Shown here piece after piece: positions 1 to 5,781 of a stretch of 16,326 bases of DNA. The notes beneath the pieces were generated by a model. It did no database searches, had not been told where the DNA came from, and saw only the letters and a program-made list of their open reading frames with translations. The position numbers and the translations under genes are program-made. Source of the stretch: Kiritimatiellia bacterium (GTDB taxonomy: Bacteria > Verrucomicrobiota > Kiritimatiellia > RFP12 > UBA1067); assembly GCA_017411125.1 (NCBI GenBank), contig JAFPNP010000172.1, positions 1 to 16,326 of the forward strand, in the 5' to 3' direction. Position 1 is the first letter of the stretch. Every line of letters starts with the position of its first letter.

Positions 1-1
1 C

Positions 2-526
2 GTTTCGCGCGTCATCGACGCCCAACTGCGCGCGGACATCGCCCTCACCCGCACTATTGCCACTGGCGAGACTTTGGACGAGCGGCGCATACTCGGCACC
101 GTCATGTATCTTGCTCCGGAAGTCAAACGCGGCGGCGCACCCGCCCCGGCATCGGACTACTATGCCCTTGGCATGACGTTCTTCCGTCTGCTCACGGGGC
201 TTTGGTACGAACCTGGCGGAAACGCCTTCGACCTCCTTGCTCCGTTCGATCCAGCCTGGCGACCGTTGTTCGCGGCGCTTTTGGCGCAAGATTCGTCCCG
301 GCGATCACTGCCGCCGCTTGAACTTGGCGGGAGACGGAAGATACGCTGGATATGGTGGATATGGTGGACGTCCGCTGCCGTCCTGTTGCTTGGTCTTGCA
401 GTCGCGGCAGTTGCGACGGCGGGAAGGCGGACGTCCTCGCCCGCCGCGTCGCGTGTGGACACGCGCCCTCCCGACGTGGACGTGACGGATGCGTTTTCCG
501 CAACGCCCGGCCTTGGCGCGGATTAG
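2..526 (+). CDS. Ser/Thr protein kinase, C-lobe plus membrane anchor (5' truncated by window edge)
   Basis: The frame is open from base 2, so the N-lobe and catalytic HRD loop lie outside the window. Seen: the activation-loop end GTVMYLAPE (subdomain VIII), SDYYALGMTFFRLLTG (subdomain IX, with its Asp) and a subdomain XI-like LAQDSSRRS, then basic residues, a Trp-rich stretch, one hydrophobic helix WTSAAVLLLGLAVAAVATA and a tail of about 35 residues. This is the architecture of PknB-type receptor kinases: a cytoplasmic Hanks-type kinase that phosphorylates Ser/Thr, a single transmembrane helix and here a very short extracytoplasmic tail without PASTA repeats. The usual DFG metal-binding motif appears as ADIALTR (Asp codon 35-37), so Asp is kept but Phe-Gly is replaced. 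A TTG at 74 lies inside the domain and is not the real start. Family assignment is firm; activity is uncertain. Confidence 0.85.
   Translation, partial: VSRVIDAQLRADIALTRTIATGETLDERRILGTVMYLAPEVKRGGAPAPASDYYALGMTFFRLLTGLWYEPGGNAFDLLAPFDPAWRPLFAALLAQDSSRRSLPPLELGGRRKIRWIWWIWWTSAAVLLLGLAVAAVATAGRRTSSPAASRVDTRPPDVDVTDAFSATPGLGAD
347..364 (+). repeat. Two tandem copies of a 9-bp unit encoding Trp-Ile-Trp
   Basis: The unit tggatatgg occurs at 347-355 and 356-364 and is followed by another tgg. In frame it gives W-I-W-W-I-W-W directly before the kinase transmembrane helix. It looks like a short in-frame duplication that enlarges an interfacial Trp belt. Confidence 0.7.
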
Positions 527-550
527 CTACCTGTACTGATGCAGGGTTTT

Positions 551-560
551 GCGGTATAAT
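551..560 (+). promoter_or_regulatory. Putative extended -10 promoter GCGGTATAAT
   Basis: A perfect TATAAT lies at 555-560, preceded by GG as at other promoters of the window. The -35 position (532-537, TGTACT) is poor. An ATG follows eight bases after the hexamer, so a transcript from here would be leaderless or nearly so. Confidence 0.5.
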
Positions 561-568
561 GCGCGGCG

Positions 569-628
569 ATGGACGATACATGCGCTAGTGCGGTCGTCCA
601 CATTGACACGTCCGCACGGGTTTGGTAG
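569..628 (+). other. Possible leaderless 19-codon ORF
   Basis: An ATG lies eight bases after TATAAT and opens a 19-codon frame (MDDTCASAVV...ARVW) that ends at a TAG inside the -10 of the next promoter. No ribosome binding site is present. It could be a leader peptide, a remnant of a decayed gene or chance. Its only support is the -10/ATG spacing, which matches the arrangements at 1850-1865 and 5682-5697. Confidence 0.25.
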
Positions 629-643
629 AAAATACGTGTGGAC
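596..643 (+). promoter_or_regulatory. Imperfect inverted repeat around the toxin-antitoxin promoter; candidate operator
   Basis: GTCCAC (596-601) and ACACGT (606-611) have their reverse complements ACGTGT (634-639) and GTGGAC (638-643) on the other side of the -10. The two dyads have slightly different centres, so the repeat is imperfect. Antitoxins with ribbon-helix-helix domains usually repress their own operon by binding such repeats; binding here is inferred. Confidence 0.35.
603..631 (+). promoter_or_regulatory. Promoter of the toxin-antitoxin operon
   Basis: A perfect -35 TTGACA (603-608), a 17-base spacer and the -10 TAGAAA (626-631) with an extended TGG just upstream. The antitoxin start is 44 bases downstream with its own strong Shine-Dalgarno AGGAGG (665-670). 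Confidence 0.6.
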
Positions 644-675
644 TTAAGGTGGCAAAGGCCGTATAGGAGGCGAAG

Positions 676-927
676 ATGAGCATCACATTGTCGATTCCCC
701 CTGCAATCGTGCAGGAGGTAAGGGAATGGGCCGAGGCAAACGGCACTAGCCTGAACCAGTATGTCCGCGACTGCCTCGCGGCAAAAGCGGAAGAGATTGA
801 GCGGCAGCGGTCGGCACACGCCGATCGTTTTCTGTCGTTCGCGCGAGCAAACCTCGCGCACGCGCCGAAGGGTTGGCGTTTCGACCGGCAGCGCGACGGA
901 GTGCGCAATTTGGAGGCGTTCGGATGA
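676..927 (+). CDS. Ribbon-helix-helix antitoxin (CopG/Arc-like)
   Basis: An 83-residue protein. The N-terminus has the ribbon-helix-helix pattern: a short beta strand ITLSIP, helix PAIVQEVREWAEANG, then SLNQYVRDCLAAKAEE. Its basic, Arg-rich C-terminal tail would wrap the partner toxin. The start has a consensus AGGAGG five bases upstream. The stop overlaps the start of the PIN-domain gene as ATGA, which fits translational coupling of antitoxin and toxin. Expected roles are neutralising the PIN ribonuclease and binding the operator around the promoter at 603-631. Pairing with a PIN toxin makes the function likely even though the sequence is too short to place in a named subfamily by eye. Confidence 0.85.
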   Translation: MSITLSIPPAIVQEVREWAEANGTSLNQYVRDCLAAKAEEIERQRSAHADRFLSFARANLAHAPKGWRFDRQRDGVRNLEAFG

Positions 928-1328
928 GGTTCTTCGACACGAACATTCTCCTGTATGCGGCGACGGATCAAGATGCCCGCAAGGGCGACAGTGCGCGTGA
1001 ACTAATCGCCCATGCGATTACTGTCAACCATGACGGCTGCATATCCACGCAGGTACTGGGTGAGTTCGCAAATGTCATGGTCGGCAAGTTGAAGCAATCC
1101 CATAAGGTAGTGGACGGCTACCTCGACTACTTTCGCGACCTCCTCAAGACGGGTGTGACGATCGACCTCGTGCGGCGCACGATGGACGTGAAGGAGGAAT
1201 ATGGAATTCAGTTCTACGATGCGCTGATCGTGTCCACAGCCGAAAAAATCGGCTGTACGGAGATAGTCAGCGAAGACCTCAATCCCGGCCAGACCTATCG
1301 CGGCATGGCGGTGGTCAACCCATTTTGA
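924..1328 (+). CDS. PIN-domain ribonuclease toxin (VapC-like)
   Basis: A 134-residue protein starting at the ATG that overlaps the antitoxin stop. The PIN-domain acidic residues are visible: D5 in the FFDTN start, E47 in QVLGEF, D99 in FYDALIVSTAEKIGC and D118 in IVSEDL. The length is typical of VapC toxins. Such toxins are Mg-dependent endoribonucleases that cleave tRNA or rRNA when the labile antitoxin is lost. The frame is intact with all expected acidic positions present, so the toxin is probably active. The actual RNA target cannot be read from the sequence. A start upstream of 924 would lie inside the antitoxin and lacks a ribosome binding site. Confidence 0.9.
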   Translation: MRFFDTNILLYAATDQDARKGDSARELIAHAITVNHDGCISTQVLGEFANVMVGKLKQSHKVVDGYLDYFRDLLKTGVTIDLVRRTMDVKEEYGIQFYDALIVSTAEKIGCTEIVSEDLNPGQTYRGMAVVNPF

Positions 1329-1376
1329 CGGGAACGCCGTAGACCAACAGATCGAACTTCAAGAAAGGATGAAAAA

Positions 1377-1739
1377 ATGAGTACTAGAGCAATGATCGAT
1401 GTGGTCAATCGCGACACCGGCGCGGCGACTTACCTTTACGCAGAACACGATGCCTATCCATCTGGCATTGGCAGAGAACTGTTTTTATTCTGTAAGGCTT
1501 TTCAGAACATGAAGGACATGGATTCGTTTTCCATGAAGCTTCTCAAGATGGGCGTGGGGATTGAGATGAATCCATTTGGACTGGAGGCCTGCGCTGACTA
1601 TGTTTATACGATTGAGTTCGCACAGGACAAGCCCGTAAGGCTTGTCTGCCAGCCCGTCAATTGGAACGGCGACAACAAACGGCCCACGCGCGGACGCCTC
1701 GATCCTCCCATCGACCTTGAAGCGGCTATATTCTCCTGA
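1377..1739 (+). CDS. Small hypothetical protein of the 'MSTRA...D-x-YPSG' type
   Basis: A 120-residue soluble protein with no signal peptide or membrane segment. The Shine-Dalgarno-like AAAGGA (1364-1369) sits seven bases before ATG. It begins MSTRAMIDVVNRDTG and carries YAEHDAYPSGIG at residues 21-32. This combination (STRA start, short strands, then H-D-x-YP-x-G) recurs in small uncharacterised proteins that I associate with phages, plasmids and mobile islands; no function is known to me. It lies 48 bases after the toxin with no visible terminator between, so it probably shares the toxin-antitoxin transcript. It could be a third component or a passenger. The protein has few basic residues and no recognisable catalytic motif. 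Confidence 0.75.
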   Translation: MSTRAMIDVVNRDTGAATYLYAEHDAYPSGIGRELFLFCKAFQNMKDMDSFSMKLLKMGVGIEMNPFGLEACADYVYTIEFAQDKPVRLVCQPVNWNGDNKRPTRGRLDPPIDLEAAIFS

Positions 1740-1766
1740 AATCGTCAAAGTGGCGGCTCACTGAGG

Positions 1767-1787
1767 CAACGGACATCCTGCCCGTTG
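1767..1787 (+). other. Weak hairpin downstream of the small hypothetical gene
   Basis: CAACGG (1767-1772) can pair with CCGTTG (1782-1787) around a 9-base loop. No T-run follows, so it is at most a weak or Rho-assisted terminator or a 3'-end stabiliser. Confidence 0.2.
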
Positions 1788-1826
1788 ATCCGCAGATTAT
1801 ATTGGCACGAAATACATCCCAAACCA

Positions 1827-1855
1827 TTGACGCATTGGTACGGATTTAGTACAAT
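1827..1855 (+). promoter_or_regulatory. Promoter of the AAA_14 ATPase gene
   Basis: TTGACG (1827-1832), a 17-base spacer and TACAAT (1850-1855). Only seven bases (ACGCGGC) separate the -10 from the ATG at 1863, so the predicted transcript starts at or beside the start codon. Confidence 0.65.
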
Positions 1856-1862
1856 ACGCGGC

Positions 1863-3170
1863 ATGAAAAGCGCTATAAAAGAGGTTTTGAGGGAATTCTA
1901 TCAAGATGGACTGCCGTCTGGCATTGTCCACCGTGATGTCGAATACTATGAGTGTACACATGCTGCCACGGTTATAAAGGGAATGCGGCGCACGGGCAAG
2001 ACGTTCGTCACGTATGCGCGTATCGAGGCATTGTTGAAGAAAGGCGTGCCGCTGGGTAGAATCGTCCATATCAATTTCGAGGACGACCGGATAAAGAACA
2101 TTCGACCAGAGGAACTGCAGCTGATAAACGAAGTTCATGCGGAACTGTTCCCGGAACATGCGCATGAAGCGTGTTGGTATTTTCTGGACGAGCTTCAGAA
2201 TGTTGACGGATGGGAAGCGTATGCGAGACGCCTTGTGGATTCGCCGAAAGTAACGCTTTGCCTGACCGGGTCGTCGTCAAGGCTGTTTTCGGAGGAGATT
2301 GCGACGGCAATGCGCGGAAGGGCGGTGCCGATCGAGGTGTTTCCGTTATCGTTCCATGAGTTTCTGCGGTTCAACGGAACAATGTCCGACATTCCGCAGG
2401 ATGGATTCACGGCGGCCGAGCGCGGCATTCTCCGCAATGCCATGTCACGGTACTTCGCCGTCGGCGGCTTCCCGGCCGTGCAGGGCATGCCGGATGCCGC
2501 GCGGATAGCCACGCTTCAGGAGTACGTACATGCCGTGCTCTACCGCGACGTCCTGCAGCGACACAAGGTGGTGAGCGTGCAATCGCTGATGTATACGCTC
2601 GACTATCTCCTGCACAACTTCGCGAGGCGGACGTCCGCCCATGCGATATCTGGCGTACTCAAGAACCTTGCGTATCCAAGCAGACGCGAGGATGTGGCGG
2701 ACTATATCTCGTATTTCAAGGACGCTTATTTCGTCTATCCCGTGCCGGTCATGTCCGATTCGCTGGCGGTGCGCAGGGTGAATCCTGACAAGTACTATGT
2801 GATCGACACGGGGCTTATCAACGCGGCGACGCCTAAGATGGACGCGGAGAACGGATGGAAACTGGAGAACCTCGTGTTCATGTCGCTCCGACGCGGGGCG
2901 AACAAGATTGCCTACTATCCGCTCGACAGAAACCGCGAAGTCGATTTCTGCGTCAGCGACCCGGTGACGGGCCGAATGTCGCTCGTGCAGGTGGCATGGA
3001 CAATGGATGACGAGGGTACGTTCTCGCGTGAACTTTCGGCCTTGCGGGATGCGCGGATGAAGACCGGTATTGACGATTGCACGGTCGTGACGTGGGACAA
3101 CGAGGCGACATTGCCCGACGGCGTCAAGATCATCCCCGTCTGGAAATGGTGCCTCATGACTGGTCGTTGA
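1863..3170 (+). CDS. AAA_14/DUF4143-family ATPase, probably leaderless
   Basis: A 435-residue protein. Walker A is GMRRTGKT (residues 40-47), Walker B is CWYFLDELQNV with D109-E110, and TGSSS (135-139) is the sensor-like motif of this family. The C-terminal half has the DUF4143 pattern: LENLVFMSLRR, then REVDFCV and SLVQVAW, which resembles a PD-(D/E)xK-like core (E...EVD...QV). Family members are P-loop ATPases common in bacteria and archaea, often in accessory regions, with no settled function; DNA processing or defence has been suggested. I chose ATG 1863 because the homologous part begins there and the strong promoter ends seven bases before it. An in-frame start near 1785 would precede the -10. 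There is no Shine-Dalgarno. Its neighbours suggest an accessory gene rather than a housekeeping one. Confidence 0.85.
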   Translation: MKSAIKEVLREFYQDGLPSGIVHRDVEYYECTHAATVIKGMRRTGKTFVTYARIEALLKKGVPLGRIVHINFEDDRIKNIRPEELQLINEVHAELFPEHAHEACWYFLDELQNVDGWEAYARRLVDSPKVTLCLTGSSSRLFSEEIATAMRGRAVPIEVFPLSFHEFLRFNGTMSDIPQDGFTAAERGILRNAMSRYFAVGGFPAVQGMPDAARIATLQEYVHAVLYRDVLQRHKVVSVQSLMYTLDYLLHNFARRTSAHAISGVLKNLAYPSRREDVADYISYFKDAYFVYPVPVMSDSLAVRRVNPDKYYVIDTGLINAATPKMDAENGWKLENLVFMSLRRGANKIAYYPLDRNREVDFCVSDPVTGRMSLVQVAWTMDDEGTFSRELSALRDARMKTGIDDCTVVTWDNEATLPDGVKIIPVWKWCLMTGR

Positions 3171-3194
3171 GTAGAACATAAAGTTTTTTCGCTG

Positions 3195-3222
3195 TTGCGT
3201 TTCGTCGCCGCGTGCGTATATA
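3195..3222 (+). promoter_or_regulatory. Possible promoter of the SUMF1-like/sigma operon
   Basis: TTGCGT (3195-3200), a 16-base spacer and TATATA (3217-3222). This is a plausible but non-consensus pair. It is the only candidate between the ATPase stop and the next gene. Confidence 0.4.
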
Positions 3223-3260
3223 TGCGTTAAATGGAATTATATCAGAAAGGAATCGGTTGG

Positions 3261-4340
3261 ATGACGGCAAAGACATGGTTGGCGGCGATAGGATGCGCGT
3301 GTTCCCTTGTGGCGGGCGCAATGCCCACGCAGAAGGAGTTGAAGAAGGTCGAAAGGCTGGTGTACGAGCTGATGCGCTCGGACATCGCCGACTTCAACGC
3401 GCGCAAGAAGAGCGCGACCGACGTGGCGGCGTCCGCTGTAAAGTACGCTGACGAGGCGAAAAGCGAGGCTTCCCGCTTCCTGCTTCTCAAAGGCGCGTTC
3501 ATATACAGCGTGCGCGGCGAGGACTACGACGGCGCGATGAAAATCATCTCGAAACTCCGCGACGATATTGCCGACGTACCAGATAAGACGCTGGTGAAAC
3601 TCTTTTCCGACGTCCTTCGGCAAGTCTCGCGCAAGAATGCAGGTCGGCTTTACAACCTGTACCAACACCTGCAGAATCGCATCCGATACGCGCAAGAAGC
3701 CACGGATTTTGCGGCAAAACTAAAGACAAGGCCGTCAAACAAGTCATTGCACACCGCGCTAGGCGAACGCTATGCACTCTTGGGCGAATGGAACAAAGCT
3801 CTTGCCGAATTCGCAATCGGTACGAGTCCGGCCGCCAAAGCAGTAGTAACGGAACGACGTACCGATGCCAAACCGAGCGACATTGCGGACGCATGGTGGA
3901 AATTGTCCGAGACGTCAGACACGGACGCAATGCTTGCATACCGCGCTCGCGCCATCAAATTCTATCGTAGAGCCCTTGCATCCGGTTCTCTGGATGGACT
4001 GATGAAAACTGTCGTCAAACAGCGGATCGAAGATTTCAAGACAATTGGGGCTGGGTATGAGGAATATGGCGGGAATGAAACAGCGATATTGATTGGAATA
4101 GAACCGGGAAAGGTCTCAATACGTCCAAAACCGCTTGTGTTCGATCTTGGCGAAGACGTCAAAATGGAAATGGTGGGTTGCCCGAATGGCATTGGGGCGT
4201 TGTGGCCTGACACCAACTGCATATTCGAAATTACGCGACCGTTCTGGTTCGGGAAGTATCCCGTGACCATGGGCGAGTGGAATCGACTGATGCCGCCTGT
4301 CGCGTTGCCGCCTGGAATGGATAGAAAAAACTCGATCTGA
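3261..4340 (+). CDS. Secreted helical-repeat protein with N-terminal half of a SUMF1-like domain (frame broken)
   Basis: A signal peptide (MTAKTWLAAIGCACSLVAGA, probable cleavage after AGA) favours ATG 3261, preceded by AAAGGA at 3246-3251; an in-frame ATG at 3231 would bury the signal. Residues about 25-260 are helical and TPR-like, with Ala, Lys and Arg abundant. From about residue 290 comes the start of a formylglycine-generating-enzyme/SUMF1-type fold: MEMVGCP..., then ITRPFWFGKYPVTMGEWNRLM. The frame then meets TGA at 4338, directly after an A-run. The rest of the domain continues in the -1 frame (through 5026). A joined product would be about 588 residues. PVC-group bacteria carry many such SUMF1-fold proteins as non-catalytic or regulatory modules. 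The two parts are either one gene with programmed frameshifting, or a gene with a one-base deletion. Confidence 0.75.
   Translation: MTAKTWLAAIGCACSLVAGAMPTQKELKKVERLVYELMRSDIADFNARKKSATDVAASAVKYADEAKSEASRFLLLKGAFIYSVRGEDYDGAMKIISKLRDDIADVPDKTLVKLFSDVLRQVSRKNAGRLYNLYQHLQNRIRYAQEATDFAAKLKTRPSNKSLHTALGERYALLGEWNKALAEFAIGTSPAAKAVVTERRTDAKPSDIADAWWKLSETSDTDAMLAYRARAIKFYRRALASGSLDGLMKTVVKQRIEDFKTIGAGYEEYGGNETAILIGIEPGKVSIRPKPLVFDLGEDVKMEMVGCPNGIGALWPDTNCIFEITRPFWFGKYPVTMGEWNRLMPPVALPPGMDRKNSI
4325..4331 (+). promoter_or_regulatory. A AAA AAC slippery heptamer at the frame break
   Basis: The zero frame reads aga-aaa-aac here, so the heptamer is in the exact X XXY YYZ phase of -1 ribosomal frameshift sites. 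A -1 slip joins the upstream SUMF1 part to its missing C-terminal part. CGATCT (4333-4338) can pair with AGATCG (4369-4374), but it starts only one base after the heptamer and is a weak stimulator. The same A6 run would also be a hotspot for a one-base deletion or a sequencing error. Confidence 0.5.
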
Positions 4341-4342
4341 AG

Positions 4343-5026
4343 TTGCCTGTGCAGCATTTTCGAGCCAAAGATCGCGAAAGCACCGGCTTCACGCGTGCGA
4401 CGGTGGATGAGTTTATGTCCAAGCTGACACAGAAATTCCGTCATCAAATTCCAGACGGCTATGTGTTTCGTTTGCCGACCTATGCAGAATGGGCGTATGC
4501 TGCGTTCAGGGCGGGCACGCCAGATCTGCGGGATATTTTCAAGTGCAAAGAAAGGGCGAAGCCGTTGCTTTCAAGGTACTTCGTCCAGTGGTCGGAGTAT
4601 GTGCAATATTGGGAAGCGATGGGATGTGCATGGCTGTGCGAGCGCCACGGTGCGCATGCCCCGTATGTTCCGGTAGGTAGAAAACTGCCGAACGGATGGG
4701 GGATCTACGATCTTTTCGGTTCTGCCCCTGAACCGACGCTGACGTCGATTTCACCGGCTGTCAAGCAGAATTTCGACGCATATTGCTGGCAAATCCATTC
4801 AAACTATGCACGCGACCCTTTGATGTTCATAAATGACAAGGGAACAGTAACGTTGGGGCGGCATGGATTTTACGAGGGTTATTTTTGGTGGTGGTGGGGG
4901 GCGGGAGAGCCTATTCCATATGATTTCAGCCACGGCAGGCACATTAAGTTGCGTCTTGTGGTAGGCCCCGACCTGCTGAAGGAGCGCGGCCTCGTGCCGC
5001 CGGACACGACCGCAAAAGGCAAATGA
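4343..5026 (+). CDS. C-terminal half of the SUMF1-like domain, -1 frame continuation
   Basis: This frame is open from 4325, just after a TAG at 4322-4324. Its first sense codons (LDLKLPVQHF...) continue the SUMF1 fold begun upstream, so no independent start is needed; TTG 4343 and ATG 4415 lack a good ribosome binding site. The family signature FRLPTYAEWAYAAFRAG (usual form LPTEAEWEYAARAG) is present, followed by LPNGWGIYDLFGS, where the usual GNVWEW is replaced by GSAPEP. Near the end are a run of four Trp (FWWWWG) and IKLRLVVGPDL, equivalent to the closing GFR motif. Loss of the GNVWEW core and the absence of an evident Cys pair argue against formylglycine synthesis and for a binding or structural role. 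The stop lies ten bases before the sigma factor start, so both are probably co-transcribed. Confidence 0.7.
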   Translation: MPVQHFRAKDRESTGFTRATVDEFMSKLTQKFRHQIPDGYVFRLPTYAEWAYAAFRAGTPDLRDIFKCKERAKPLLSRYFVQWSEYVQYWEAMGCAWLCERHGAHAPYVPVGRKLPNGWGIYDLFGSAPEPTLTSISPAVKQNFDAYCWQIHSNYARDPLMFINDKGTVTLGRHGFYEGYFWWWWGAGEPIPYDFSHGRHIKLRLVVGPDLLKERGLVPPDTTAKGK

Positions 5027-5036
5027 ACGCCGTAGC

Positions 5037-5642
5037 ATGAACCCTCTGTGGCCACAGACACCGAAAACGCTGCTGACGCGGATCGCCGACCTTGCGGAGG
5101 GCGAGGACGAGGCGGAATGGGCGCGTTTCGTGGAACTGTACGGTCCGGCGATCGGAAGGTTCATCCGGCTTCTCGACCCGGACATCCCGGACGCCGACGT
5201 AGATGACATGGTGCAGGACACGCTGGTGAAGCTCGTGTCGCTCCTTCGCGGCAAGGCGTTCGATCCGCAGCGCGCGAAGTTCAGCACGTGGCTGGGGACG
5301 ATCGTCCGCAGGCAGATGGTGGATCGGATGCGGCGGCGAAAGGCGCGCAACGCGGATTCGCACGTGCCACTGGAGGACGAAATGCTTTCCACCGCCGACT
5401 CAGATCCAGCGGCGATGATGGATGTCGCCTGGCGTCTTGCGCGCCATCAAGCCGCCGTCCGGCACGTTTTCGCCAAATCCGCCTTGTCGCTCCAGAACCG
5501 GCAGATATACTTGATGGCGACTGCGGACGGGCTTTCCCCGAAGGAAATCGCCCAGCGGCTCGGAATCAAGGAAAACGTGGTGCGGGCGATCCGCAGCCGC
5601 GTGGCGAAGATGATCGAAGCCGTCGAGGGCCAGTTCGAGTGA
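5037..5642 (+). CDS. ECF-type RNA polymerase sigma factor
   Basis: A 201-residue protein. Region 2 spans about residues 25-105: FVELYGPAIGRFIRLL, then DADVDDMVQDTLVKLV (the region 2.2 core-binding helix) and FSTWLGTIVRRQMVDRMRRRKARN (regions 2.3-2.4, -10 recognition). Region 4 spans about 145-195: LSLQNRQIYLMATADGLSPKEIAQRLGI and ENVVRAIRSRV (helix-turn-helix, -35 recognition). There is no region 1 or 3, as expected for extracytoplasmic-function sigmas. It starts ten bases after the SUMF1-like frame without a Shine-Dalgarno, so translational coupling is likely. No anti-sigma gene is adjacent. In PVC-group bacteria such sigmas often neighbour Ser/Thr kinases, as the one at 2-526. Confidence 0.85.
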   Translation: MNPLWPQTPKTLLTRIADLAEGEDEAEWARFVELYGPAIGRFIRLLDPDIPDADVDDMVQDTLVKLVSLLRGKAFDPQRAKFSTWLGTIVRRQMVDRMRRRKARNADSHVPLEDEMLSTADSDPAAMMDVAWRLARHQAAVRHVFAKSALSLQNRQIYLMATADGLSPKEIAQRLGIKENVVRAIRSRVAKMIEAVEGQFE

Positions 5643-5679
5643 CCTTTCCAGATTGCGGCAGCGCGAGGGAAGGATTTTT
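5643..5679 (+). terminator. Rho-independent terminator after the sigma factor
   Basis: CCTTTCC (5643-5649) pairs with GGGAAGG (5667-5673), seven pairs including one G-U, around a 17-base loop, followed by five T (5675-5679). It begins the base after the sigma factor stop. Confidence 0.55.
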
Positions 5680-5687
5680 GGTATAAT
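5679..5687 (+). promoter_or_regulatory. Extended -10 promoter TGGTATAAT before the GH95-like gene
   Basis: A perfect TATAAT at 5682-5687 with TGG before it. No convincing -35 is seen at the expected distance (5659-5664, CAGCGC). The T-run of the preceding terminator runs directly into it. Confidence 0.65.
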
Positions 5688-5694
5688 TTGCCGC

Positions 5695-5781
5695 ATGGAG
5701 CCACAGCGCGGCCTCGGACGGGACAAAGCCCGCCCCTCTGGCGCGTCGAGGGCAACGCGCACTACCAACAAAGGACAATGA
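5695..5781 (+). CDS. Leaderless 28-residue upstream ORF coupled to the GH95-like gene
   Basis: An ATG lies seven bases after TATAAT and opens a 28-codon frame (MEPQRGLGRDKARP...TTNKGQ), strongly basic with six Arg and three Lys. Its TGA overlaps the ATG at 5778 as ATGA. It could be a leader peptide whose translation couples to the hydrolase, or chance coding over a structured leader. No homology can be recognised. A hairpin (5741-5760) lies within it. Confidence 0.35.
   Translation: MEPQRGLGRDKARPSGASRATRTTNKGQ
5741..5760 (+). other. Hairpin in the GH95-like leader
   Basis: GCGCGT (5741-5746) pairs with ACGCGC (5755-5760) around an 8-base loop. It lies 17 bases before the ATG at 5778 and could influence access to the AAAGGA ribosome binding site. 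Confidence 0.35.

Noticed and set aside
2445..3179. Minus-strand frame of 244 codons opposite the AAA_14 gene
   Set aside because: Antisense shadow of a well-supported gene; no motif and His/Arg/Val-rich.
4881..4906. TGG repeat and G-run as a second frameshift site
   Set aside because: The frame continues normally to the SUMF1 closing motif, so no shift is needed there; it simply encodes four Trp.
5701..5760. Dispersed intergenic repeat (REP-like) before the GH95-like gene
   Set aside because: Only one copy exists in the window, so a repeat family cannot be supported; only the hairpin is reported.
5688..5777. N-terminal extension of the GH95-like protein from TTG 5688
   Set aside because: It would put 30 residues before the signal peptide, and its codon begins at the base after the -10 hexamer, upstream of the expected transcript start.
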